Below are positions 1 to 4,714 of a stretch of DNA of 5,163 nt, piece after piece. The notes beneath the pieces were generated by a model. The model ran no database searches. It saw nothing but the letters and a program-made list of their open reading frames with translations, and had not been told where the DNA came from. This stretch comes from Planctomycetota bacterium (lineage in GTDB: Bacteria > Planctomycetota > PUPC01 > DSUN01): contig VGYW01000540.1 in assembly GCA_016872875.1 (NCBI GenBank), positions 1 to 5,163 on the forward strand, written 5' to 3'. Position numbers and translations under genes: made by a program. How positions within the stretch are numbered: position 1 is the first letter of the stretch; every line of letters begins with the position of its first letter.

Positions 1-165
1 GCCCCCTTCGGGGGCTTGGATGGGGGGGACGCGCGATCCCAGGGCTCCCTGCGGTCGCCCTGGGCTACGGCTGGGTCGCCCGCGTCGGCGGGCTACAAGC
101 CCCCGAGATGTGGGCAAAGATCAGGGCTTCGCCCTGGGCTGTTATAGTGCGCCCCTGTCGGGGCT
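1..165. repeat. Cluster of short GC palindromes
   Basis: Several perfect short inverted repeats lie close together: 1-6/10-15 (GCCCCC, loop TTC), 38-45/57-64 (CCCAGGGC), 78-83/88-93 (GCCCGC, loop GTCG), 122-127/131-136 (CAGGGC, loop TTC) and 151-155/160-164 (GCCCC). The first could be the end of a terminator for a gene left of the window, but no T-run follows it. I see no convincing gene here; the open frames are GC-driven. The pattern resembles the intergenic palindrome clusters common in planctomycete and verrucomicrobial genomes, which is my recollection and not something tested here. Confidence 0.55.
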
Positions 166-227
166 GAGGAGCCGCCCGCCACTATCGGGGGCCATACCCC
201 GTCGAAAGGGCGCCTTGCTCTGCTCGT

Positions 228-356
228 CGCACCGAGATATACTGCCAGTGACTGAGGAGACGCGACAGATGGCCAGTGTGAGAGAGACCTCGATGAGGGC
301 CGCTGGGTGACCGAGGAGGAGGTTGAGAGGCGGATGGCCAAGTGGCTCGATTTCGA
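228..356 (+). pseudogene. Decayed antitoxin-like C-terminal fragment
   Basis: Two abutting plus-strand frames read like one broken protein tail. About 228-286 reads RDILPVTEETRQMASVRE. From 280 on, another frame reads DLDEGRWVTEEEVERRMAKW, preceded in that frame by a TGA at 253-255. Loss of one base in the GAGAGAGA tract (about 280-287) would explain the switch. The acidic/basic helix pattern around EGRWVTEEEV resembles the C-terminal region of type II antitoxins (Phd, CopG or ParD types, where GRxVxxEEV is common). No start, promoter or DNA-binding N-terminus remains. After about 355 the frame runs into the adjacent inverted repeat and stops at 451-453. The coding call is tentative. Confidence 0.35.
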
Positions 357-450
357 TCGTCCTCGTCCGTCGTCCTCGTCCTCGACTCCTCTGGCTCCCC
401 TAAGCCGAAAGAATCGAGGACGAGGGACGAGGACGAGGGACGAGGACGAT
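355..450. repeat. GGACGAG-type imperfect inverted repeat
   Basis: The left arm 355-385 is built of CGTCCTCGTC units and the right arm 414-450 of the complementary GAGGACGAGG units. The arms pair almost throughout, apart from a few extra bases in the right arm, around a loop of about 28 nt. This looks like a dispersed intergenic repeat and not a terminator, because no T-tract follows. It extends the reading frame of the degraded upstream fragment by about 31 Ser/Pro/Arg-rich codons, which are probably meaningless. Confidence 0.75.
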
Positions 451-465
451 TGAAGACCCGGCCAG

Positions 466-494
466 TTGACTTCTGGCGCGGTTTGCGCCATGAT
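466..494 (+). promoter_or_regulatory. Sigma70-like promoter for the selenoprotein gene
   Basis: A -35 box TTGACT (466-471) is separated by exactly 17 nt from a -10 box CATGAT (489-494). Five of six and four of six bases match consensus. The spacer contains a small palindrome GGCGC/GCGCC (475-479/485-489) that could be an operator or could be chance. The predicted transcript would begin near 501, giving a leader of about 54 nt. Confidence 0.55.
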
Positions 495-510
495 AGCGGC
501 CAGTCGGGAG

Positions 511-539
511 GTTGCCCGGGGATGGTCTCCGGGCGCAAC
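511..539 (+). other. Leader hairpin just upstream of the ribosome binding site
   Basis: GCCCGG (514-519) pairs with CCGGGC (529-534) around a 9-nt loop. An outer GTT/AAC extension (511-513 with 537-539) follows past a 2-nt bulge. The stem ends 3 nt before the AGGAGG ribosome binding site. It may shield or present that site, but no conserved regulatory motif is recognised, so any function is inference. Confidence 0.35.
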
Positions 540-542
540 ACT

Positions 543-548
543 AGGAGG
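543..548 (+). promoter_or_regulatory. Ribosome binding site fixing the start at 555
   Basis: A full AGGAGG lies 6 nt before the ATG at 555. It is much stronger than anything before the ATG at 756, where an annotator treating the TGA as a stop would be tempted to start a truncated gene. Confidence 0.85.
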
Positions 549-554
549 CCAGCT

Positions 555-1130
555 ATGGCAAGTCGGCGCTTGGCGTTTGTGGGCGCCGCCCTTGTGCTGG
601 CCGCGTGCTGCCTGGGCGTGTGGGCCGCCGAGACTCCCATCTCGGGGCCACAGGCCGGCGATGGAACGCCGTCCTTCAACGTCCAGGACATCACCGGCCT
701 CGCCAAGGGCGGCACGGTCTGCTACACCTGACGTTACGGGGGGCGTCCGACGCTCATGGTCTTCGCGCGAGCGGCGGACGACCGCTTGACCAGGCTGGTC
801 AAGGCGATTGACAAGTTCGTGGCCGACAACAAGGAGAAGCGGGCAGCCAGCTTCGTCGTCCTTCTCGACGAGAACAACGATGCTAACCAGGCCAAGCTCG
901 CCGAGTTGGCGAAGAAGAACGACGTCGCGACCCCTCTCACCATCTCGGTGGAGGGCGCGAAGGGGCCGGGCTCCTACAAGCTCAACGCCGAGGTGCCCAT
1001 CACGGTCCTCGTGAGCAAGAAGAACAAGGTTCACGCCAACTTCGCCCTGGCCGCTTCCGCCGACGAGGAGGCCCAGAAGAAGGAGGCCGCCGCCATCCTG
1101 GCCGCCGCCGAGAAGATGCTCGCCGAGTAG
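555..1130 (+). CDS. Exported thioredoxin-like selenoprotein, CxxU motif
   Basis: Read through the in-frame TGA at 729-731, this is a 191-residue protein with an ideal AGGAGG and an ATG start. Residues 1-25 form a signal peptide (RR n-region, hydrophobic core, cleavage after VWA or WAA). LAAC at 15-18 could alternatively be a lipobox. Residues 56-59 read C-Y-T-TGA, so the TGA replaces the second cysteine of a thioredoxin-type CxxC, giving C56 and U59. The rest has a thioredoxin-like order: a strand (PTLMVFAR, from 65), a long charged helix, FVVLLDE (about 100-106), VATPLTISV, and VPITVLV with P148 at the usual cis-proline place. From memory, planctomycete relatives carry LCYRCxYG followed by an exported Trx-like domain, here VCYTURYG. 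It probably acts in thiol/disulfide or peroxide chemistry outside the cytoplasm; the substrate is unknown. The alternatives are a recent nonsense mutation or a sequencing error. Confidence 0.8.
729..731 (+). other. In-frame TGA read as selenocysteine (residue 59)
   Basis: The codon lies in the same frame as the start at 555 and the TAG stop at 1128-1130, with no other stop between. It occupies the resolving position of a CxxC motif, where a selenocysteine replacing cysteine is chemically sensible. The next base is C, a context known in E. coli for weak termination. TGA serves as the terminal stop of the ATPase and nuclease genes in this window, so a global reassignment of TGA is unlikely. Confidence 0.78.
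741..783 (+). promoter_or_regulatory. Candidate bacterial SECIS hairpin
   Basis: The stem pairs 741-742 with 782-783, CGUCCG 744-749 with CGGACG 775-780, CGCUC 751-755 with GAGCG 769-773, and UG 757-758 with CG 766-767. That is fifteen pairs broken only by three single-base mismatches (743/781, 750/774, 756/768). The apical loop is 759-765, GUCUUCG. The loop begins 27 nt after the TGA. The published bacterial SECIS consensus asks for about 16-37 nt and a G in the first two loop positions, and both hold. The E. coli fdhF loop AGGUCU shares GGUCU with bases 758-762 here, although base 758 is paired in this model. The element lies within the coding region, as bacterial SECIS elements do, and would bind SelB. 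Energy was not computed. Confidence 0.72.
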
Positions 1131-1160
1131 CCGCCAGGCCATCTTCGTTCCACTTCCCAC

Positions 1161-1190
1161 ACGGGCAGCGCCCACCACGGCGCTGCCCGT
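1161..1190 (+). terminator. Strong terminator-like hairpin
   Basis: ACGGGCAGCGCC (1161-1172) pairs perfectly over 12 bp with GGCGCTGCCCGT (1179-1190) around the loop CACCAC. The following CTTCGCTT is only moderately T-rich. It lies 31 nt after the selenoprotein stop and 48 nt past the end of the convergent ATPase gene, so it may stop transcription from both sides. Confidence 0.7.
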
Positions 1191-1237
1191 CTTCGCTTAA
1201 GGCGGCCGGTGCCCGCAACCAAAGGGAATGGCTGGGC

Positions 1238-2488
1238 TCAGAGCATCCACCAGGGGAGCGCGAGCACGCGGTCGCTGAGTTGCATGGGGCGGGGGCAGCG
1301 GCAGACGACGTAGCCGCTGTCGGCCCGGTCCGGGTGCTCGGCCAGGAAGGAGTGGAGGTGGCGGGCGTCGGCACTCGTCGGGCTATCGGCCCACTTGGCC
1401 TCGATCGGCGTGTAGCGCCCGGCCCGCTCGATCACGAAGTCCACCTCCGCGCCGCCCCGAGTGCGCCAGTAGTAGAGCCGGCCCTCCTGGCGGTATTGGA
1501 GCCGCTTCCAGAGCTCCACGGCCACCCACTGTTCGAAGGCCCCGCCCGGGTTGGCGAGGATGGTGCCCGGCTCGAGGGGCAGTTCCGCCGCCGCGTGACG
1601 CACCCCAGGGTCGAAGAAGTAGAACCGCGGGCTTGTGACCAGCCTGCTCCGGGCGCGTCCGCTGAAGGCCTCGACGCGGAAGCCGACGAACATGTCCTCG
1701 AGGATCTGATAATATGACTTGATCGTGGGTGCCGACAGGCCGATCTCCTGCGAGAGCTTTTGGTAGTTGAGTGCCTGGCCGCACTCGAGGGCGGCCAGGC
1801 GGAGGAACCTGGCGAAGGCCGCCAGGTCGCGCACCGCGGCTTCGCGGCGGACCTCTTCCTCGAGGTAGATGGCGGCATAGGCGCGGAGCAGGTCGCCTCG
1901 GTTCCCCGCGGGCGCCGTCACGAGCCCCGGAAGCTGGCCGTACAGCAACCGGTCCACCAGGCCCATCGCGGGGAAACACGCGCGAGGGGGGCCGCTGGAG
2001 TCCCAGCCGAAGGGGAGAGGCGACGGCACGCCGGGCGCCGCCTGCGCGTCGTCCGCCGCCGGGCACTCGCAGAGGGTCAGCCCCAGAAGCCGCAGGAGGA
2101 TGGCCCGGCCTGGCAGCAGGTTGGCCCCGGCCATGCGCAGCCTTCGGGCCGAACTGCCCGACAGGACGAACTTCCAGCGCCCCGGCTCCCGGTCGTAGAG
2201 CGATTGCACGGCGTTGATCAGCGCCGGGGCGAGCTGGACCTCGTCAATCACCACCTCGGGCCGCGAGCCGCCGCGCGGCATGGCCTGGCATTCGGCCACA
2301 AACGTCTCCCCGTGCAGCGCATAGCGGGCGTGGTCCAACGGGTCCACCAAGTTCACCAGGAGTGCTGGCCTGGGGAAGAGCTGCTTGAGGAGCGTGGACT
2401 TGCCGGTCTGCCGAGCGCCAAACAGGATCAGAACGTATGGATTCGCCCGGTTCCGCTCGACCTCCTGTGCCAGCCACCTATCGTACAT
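1238..2488 (-). CDS. AAA_14/DUF4143 family ATPase
   Basis: A complete 416-residue protein at the usual length for this family. The N-terminal AAA_14 domain has a Walker A, GARQTGKST (24-32), a Walker B, EVVIDE (78-83), and a sensor-1 strand FVLSGSSARRL (107-117) in the usual order. The C-terminal DUF4143 region has the LGL turn, SAPTIKSYYQILED winged-helix-like segment, FYFFDPGVRH and AEVDFVIER...PIEAKW. In the last, E348, D350, E363 and K365 resemble a PD-(D/E)XK nuclease core. The family is widespread and its cellular role is unsettled; toxin-antitoxin or defence-like roles have been suggested. The ATG at 2488 is supported by GGAAGG (complement of 2494-2499) 5 nt upstream. It has its own promoter at 2661-2689, converges on the selenoprotein gene, and shows no damage. 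Confidence 0.93.
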   Translation of the reverse strand: MYDRWLAQEVERNRANPYVLILFGARQTGKSTLLKQLFPRPALLVNLVDPLDHARYALHGETFVAECQAMPRGGSRPEVVIDEVQLAPALINAVQSLYDREPGRWKFVLSGSSARRLRMAGANLLPGRAILLRLLGLTLCECPAADDAQAAPGVPSPLPFGWDSSGPPRACFPAMGLVDRLLYGQLPGLVTAPAGNRGDLLRAYAAIYLEEEVRREAAVRDLAAFARFLRLAALECGQALNYQKLSQEIGLSAPTIKSYYQILEDMFVGFRVEAFSGRARSRLVTSPRFYFFDPGVRHAAAELPLEPGTILANPGGAFEQWVAVELWKRLQYRQEGRLYYWRTRGGAEVDFVIERAGRYTPIEAKWADSPTSADARHLHSFLAEHPDRADSGYVVCRCPRPMQLSDRVLALPWWML

Positions 2489-2493
2489 TAGAA

Positions 2494-2499
2494 CCTTCC
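2494..2499 (-). promoter_or_regulatory. Ribosome binding site of the ATPase gene
   Basis: On the minus strand GGAAGG lies 5 nt before the ATG at 2488, supporting that start. No in-frame alternative with a better site was seen. Confidence 0.65.
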
Positions 2500-2536
2500 G
2501 TCGTGACTCGTGCGCGTCTTGCGCACATGTTGGCGA

Positions 2537-2607
2537 GGATGGATGGATGAATGGATGGGTGGATGAATGTCAGACAATCATCCATTCATCCATACATCCA
2601 ATCATCC
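2537..2607. repeat. GGATGGAT-type tandem and inverted repeat
   Basis: A run of GGAT/GGATGAAT units (2537-2569) is followed after about 7 nt by the complementary ATCC/ATTC units (2577-2607), so the whole can fold imperfectly. It lies within the predicted leader of the ATPase transcript. A second small stem, GCGGCC-ACG-GGCCGC, sits at 2617-2631. Low-complexity spacers of this sort recur in planctomycete-like genomes; no function is claimed. Confidence 0.7.
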
Positions 2608-2660
2608 TCTTTGGTTGCGGCCACGGGCCGCATTAGGCCATCCCTTGGACTTGCAAGGCA

Positions 2661-2689
2661 AATATAAACCATTCCTTTTGATTTGTCAA
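2661..2689 (-). promoter_or_regulatory. Sigma70 promoter for the ATPase gene
   Basis: On the minus strand a perfect -35 box TTGACA (complement of 2684-2689) is followed after 17 nt by TATATT (complement of 2661-2666), five of six matches to the -10 consensus, in an AT-rich patch within GC-rich DNA. The transcript would start near 2654 and have a leader of about 165 nt before the ATPase. The -35 box overlaps the TGA stop of the nucleotidyltransferase remnant. Confidence 0.75.
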
Positions 2690-2815
2690 CCCGCGCTTCG
2701 CCTTCTCTTCAGTTCCTCGAGCACCCTCAAGTCCTCCATGTCCTTCGGCCGGCCGGCGGCGCGCTTCATCAACGGCATTCTCGTTTAATGATCTCAACAG
2801 GCCTCTGATGTCCAT
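2686..2815 (-). pseudogene. Nucleotidyltransferase remnant with internal deletion
   Basis: Two pieces of what looks like one gene lie head to tail in different frames. From the ATG at 2815 the frame reads MDIRGLLRSLNENAVDE, like the start of AbiEii/MNT-type nucleotidyltransferases (LLxxLNExxVxY). From 2778 another frame reads MKRAAGRPKDMEDLRVLEEL and stops at 2686-2688, matching the KRAAGRPKDxxDLxxLE tail common in the same family. The central catalytic region, including the expected GSxxxGxxxxxDxD-type nucleotidyltransferase core, is missing. The start overlaps the 3' end of the small ORF ending at 2769, the coupling expected of a two-gene toxin-antitoxin-like operon. The junction lies around 2765-2778. 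The family call is from pattern memory. Confidence 0.55.
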
Positions 2816-2975
2816 AGCGCAGGAGCATCCGCTTGACTTCGTTCGACCGCTGGATCATCATCTGGAAGCGCTCGCGGGTGGCCAGCGAGAGCTGGTAGTC
2901 GAACTCGAAGGCCAGCTCCCTACAATGACCAATGGCGCAGTGACCAATGGCCAACCGAAGGCCCTGCCTTGCCAT
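2769..2975 (-). CDS. Small partner-like protein with repeat-derived N-terminus
   Basis: A 68-residue ORF. From about residue 19 it looks like real protein, with FEFDYQLSLATRERFQMMI and then SNEVKRMLLRYGHQRPVEII, a charged helical pattern of the kind seen in small proteins encoded next to nucleotidyltransferases. Residues 1-18 (including IGHCAIGHC) are translated from the ATTGGTCA-type repeat, and no ribosome binding site precedes the ATG at 2975, so the original N-terminus was probably lost. Its 3' end overlaps the start of the nucleotidyltransferase remnant by 47 nt, an old operon arrangement. I do not recognise a named family; it may no longer be expressed. Confidence 0.45.
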   Translation of the reverse strand: MARQGLRLAIGHCAIGHCRELAFEFDYQLSLATRERFQMMIQRSNEVKRMLLRYGHQRPVEIIKRECR

Positions 2976-2999
2976 TGATCATTGGTCATTGGTCATTGG
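2923..2999. repeat. ATTGGTCA-type inverted repeat
   Basis: The left arm (2923-2956) carries CAATGACCAATGG and TGACCAATGGCCAA. The right arm (2968-2999) carries the complement, TTGCCATTGATCATTGG and two further GTCATTGG units. The arms form an imperfect hairpin around about 11 nt. The element supplies the last codons of the DUF790 gene (MTNDQ) and the first 18 codons of the next ORF, so it marks the boundary between them. Confidence 0.75.
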
Positions 3000-4343
3000 A
3001 CTTTCCCGTCTTCGGGCGCGCTCCAGCAGGGCCAGGACTGGCTCTGCCTTGAGAGCGCTCTTGTAGACCACCACGTCTTCCGAGACGGTGGCCCCCTCTG
3101 GGATGCAGCGCTCGGCGACCGCGAGGTAGATGCGGCGGCCGCGGAAGCGCCGAAGCGTCTCGCGCTTCTTCGCAAGATACTCGGGGGTCCAGAAGCCCAC
3201 GATCTCCAGGAGCACCTCGGTGCCGTCGTCGTGGCGGAAGGCGAAGTCGGGCACGAAGGCGCTCTGCCCCTCGATGAGCACCTCGGCCTCGCGGTGGAGG
3301 CGCCAGCCGTCGCGCTCGGGGCCGAACTTCGCCGCGAAGCCCTCCTCAATCGAGGAGTCGAACTCCGCCGGCGCGGGCATGGTGCTCTGAAGCCCGTCGC
3401 GGCACGAGAGGGCGAGGGTGGCCCTTCCGCCCCAGTGGGTGCGGAGCGTCGCCCGCATCGTCCAGCCCCGGCACGCCAGGAGCGCGGGGAGGAACTTCGC
3501 GAAGTTGATCCCATAGCGCCGGGTCTCGCGCAGCACCGAGGCCGGGCCGGAAAGCTCGATGAGGTATCTCGCCACAGGCGGGACGCCTGTGCCACCATCC
3601 TTCTGTTGTTCAGGCAAAATGCCTGTGCCACCTGCCCCTTGTTCCCCCACAGGCTGGAGGCCTGTGCCACCGTTCCTCTGTTCTTGGTGGCACAGGCCTC
3701 CGGCCTGTGGGGGGATGCGGCGGATGTCGTGGAGAAGCCTGGCGAGCTTGGCGTAGCGGAGAATGGTCTTGAAGTCCTCGCTCGCGGTCACGACAAGGCT
3801 CTCGGCCCGATAGAGTGCGGCCTGGAGCTGGGCGACGTTGTAGCGGCGGAGCAGCGCCGCGGCATCGGGATAGCCCTCGAAGGCCGTGAGGCGATGGAAG
3901 TCCATCACGTCGGCATAAAGCTCCGCCTCGATCTCCGGCCAGGGCCGGCCGAGGCGTTGGGCGATGAGGGCCTTCGCCTCCGCCTCCGTGTTCTCGAAAA
4001 GCTGGTCGCGGCTCTCGACCAGGGGATGAAGCGGCGCCGCGATGTCGAAGACCGCCAGCCGCAGCCTCGCCGCCTCGCCGCGGCGGTCCGTGTCGAACTC
4101 CCCCGCCTCATCGAGCAGTTTGCAGAATGCCTGGACTCGCCGCGTATCGCAGTCCGGCTCGTTCGCAAGCATCCCCTCCACCGAGCGGTGCAGCTCGCGC
4201 CGCGTCTTCCCGATGCCGTGCTGATAGGCCAGCAGCATCCGCCGCGCGTAGTCCAGATAGTGCGCGTGCGCCCGCTGCGTCAGCCGGTCGGGCAGCGCCC
4301 GGCCCTGGTCGTAAACGACGATAGATTGCTCGCTGGTGAGCAC
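2979..4343 (-). CDS. DUF790/Bax1-like nuclease with in-frame repeat insertion
   Basis: I start this 454-residue protein at the GTG at 4343, because VLTSEQSIVVYDQGRALPD is the expected DUF790 N-terminus; an ATG at 4433 would translate the upstream inverted repeat. No good ribosome binding site precedes the GTG. Family blocks in order: HAHYLDYARRMLLAYQHGIG, a region with AFCKLLDEAGEFD, LYADVMDFHRL, YNVAQLQAALYRAESLVVTA, LSGPASVLRETRRYG, SSIEEGFAAKFG, and a nuclease-like core VPDF (PD at 365-366) with LLEIVGFWTPEYLAKK (E380). Archaeal Bax1 of this family is a nuclease partner of the XPB helicase in DNA repair; no helicase lies in the window. Residues about 212-258 are encoded by palindromic repeats and are absent from the normal family pattern. 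The last five residues are also repeat-derived. It may still be functional if the insert loops out. Confidence 0.8.
   Translation of the reverse strand: MLTSEQSIVVYDQGRALPDRLTQRAHAHYLDYARRMLLAYQHGIGKTRRELHRSVEGMLANEPDCDTRRVQAFCKLLDEAGEFDTDRRGEAARLRLAVFDIAAPLHPLVESRDQLFENTEAEAKALIAQRLGRPWPEIEAELYADVMDFHRLTAFEGYPDAAALLRRYNVAQLQAALYRAESLVVTASEDFKTILRYAKLARLLHDIRRIPPQAGGLCHQEQRNGGTGLQPVGEQGAGGTGILPEQQKDGGTGVPPVARYLIELSGPASVLRETRRYGINFAKFLPALLACRGWTMRATLRTHWGGRATLALSCRDGLQSTMPAPAEFDSSIEEGFAAKFGPERDGWRLHREAEVLIEGQSAFVPDFAFRHDDGTEVLLEIVGFWTPEYLAKKRETLRRFRGRRIYLAVAERCIPEGATVSEDVVVYKSALKAEPVLALLERARRRESPMTNDQ
3571..3712. repeat. Array of four GCCTGTGCCACC palindromes inside the nuclease gene
   Basis: Four units each fold as CACAGGC-N5-GCCTGTG or a shortened form: 3571-3596, 3611-3632, 3646-3671 and, in opposite orientation, 3686-3712. 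The first three end in GCCACC on the plus strand; the last begins GGTGGC. Spacers of 14-14-14 nt contain related CTTCTGTT/CCTTGTT text. In the gene's own frame the units read GGTGVPPV, GGTGILPE, GGTGLQPV and PPQAGGLCH. The total length keeps the reading frame open. Confidence 0.88.
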
Positions 4344-4375
4344 GGAGTGTGGCCCTAGCTGCAACGCCCTCTGTT

Positions 4376-4469
4376 CCCTCTCCCTCGGGGAGAGGGGTAG
4401 GGTGAGGGTGCTTCGACGTCGGGGAGCGCCCAAGCACCCTCACCCCAACCCTCTCCCCGAGGGAGAGGG
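4376..4469. repeat. 94-bp REP/MITE-like inverted repeat
   Basis: The left arm 4376-4413 and right arm 4432-4469 are complementary at 36 of 38 positions around an 18-nt loop. Each arm contains a nested palindrome, CCCTCTCCC-TCGG-GGAGAGGG, and the GGGTGAGGGTG/CACCCTCACCCC block. This CCCTCACCCC...CCTCTCCC element is, from memory, dispersed across many bacterial genomes. There is no transposase and no obvious target-site duplication. It separates the promoter and truncated ORF on the right from the nuclease gene on the left. Confidence 0.88.
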
Positions 4470-4556
4470 AGATGAGGTGCACGCGCTCGCGCGCTTCAGC
4501 AGGCCGCTGTCGAGTTCCACCGTCAGGCGGCTCTGCATCTTGGCTTCCTCGGCCAT
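4440..4556 (-). pseudogene. Truncated ribbon-helix-helix-like ORF
   Basis: From the ATG at 4556 a 38-codon ORF reads MAEEAKMQSRLTVELDSGLL and KRASA, then runs into the 94-bp inverted repeat (SSPSPSGRGLG) and stops at TGA 4440-4442. The short basic beta strand SRLTVELD followed by a helix start LLKRA is typical of the N-terminal half of ribbon-helix-helix antitoxins of the CopG/DUF6364 kind; the second helix is missing. AAGGGA lies 7 nt before the ATG, and a strong promoter lies further upstream. I infer an antitoxin-like gene cut by the repeat. It now amounts to a leader ORF for the downstream nuclease. The family call rests on about 20 residues. Confidence 0.45.
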
Positions 4557-4576
4557 TCGTTGATCCCTTGCCCGCG

Positions 4577-4605
4577 AGTGTAGTCCGCCCGCGCTGGGAT
4601 GTCAA
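4577..4605 (-). promoter_or_regulatory. Near-consensus sigma70 promoter
   Basis: On the minus strand TTGACA (complement of 4600-4605) and TACACT (complement of 4577-4582) are separated by exactly 17 nt. The transcript would start near 4570, 14 nt before the truncated ribbon-helix-helix-like ORF, and continue through the inverted repeat into the DUF790 gene. Confidence 0.75.
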
Positions 4606-4714
4606 GGCAGGGACTCGATGCATGCGCGGCAAGCAGTTTGACGGGCCTCGCGCGGAGCGTAGAATGCTGGTTGGCGTTCGCACTCGCGTGGGCGACCTTC
4701 TGCTCTGAAAACAG

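Noticed and set aside
729..731. TGA explained by a changed genetic code
   Set aside because: TGA is the natural end of the ATPase and nuclease genes here, and the residue expected is cysteine/selenocysteine, not tryptophan or glycine.
741..755. Small 6-bp hairpin with triloop CCG right after the TGA as the SECIS element
   Set aside because: Its loop begins only 15 nt after the TGA and has no G in the first two positions. The longer 741-783 fold uses the same bases and fits the consensus better.
756..1130. Separate gene starting at ATG 756
   Set aside because: There is no ribosome binding site before it. It would begin in the middle of a thioredoxin-like fold, while the frame and SD at 543-548 support a start at 555.
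93..1178. Long minus-strand open frame
   Set aside because: It is antisense to the selenoprotein gene, crosses the palindromes and the GGACGAG repeat, and has low-complexity GC-driven composition.
3571..3712. CRISPR array
   Set aside because: Units are palindromic and variable, one is inverted, spacers are only about 14 nt and related to each other, and the array is in frame within a gene. There are no cas genes.
2982..4358. Plus-strand open frame of 458 codons
   Set aside because: It mirrors the DUF790 gene on the opposite strand. The minus-strand product shows a clear family pattern and the plus-strand product none.
4344..4433. Upstream ATG (4433) as the start of the DUF790 protein
   Set aside because: The extra 30 residues are translated from the 94-bp inverted repeat (LTLPLSPRERE). 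The family-like N-terminus begins at the GTG at 4343.
4706..4708. Second selenocysteine codon joining 4472-4708 with the ORF at 4715
   Set aside because: No cysteine-like context, no CxxU motif, and the upstream frame is antisense to the repeat and promoter region with no protein-like pattern.
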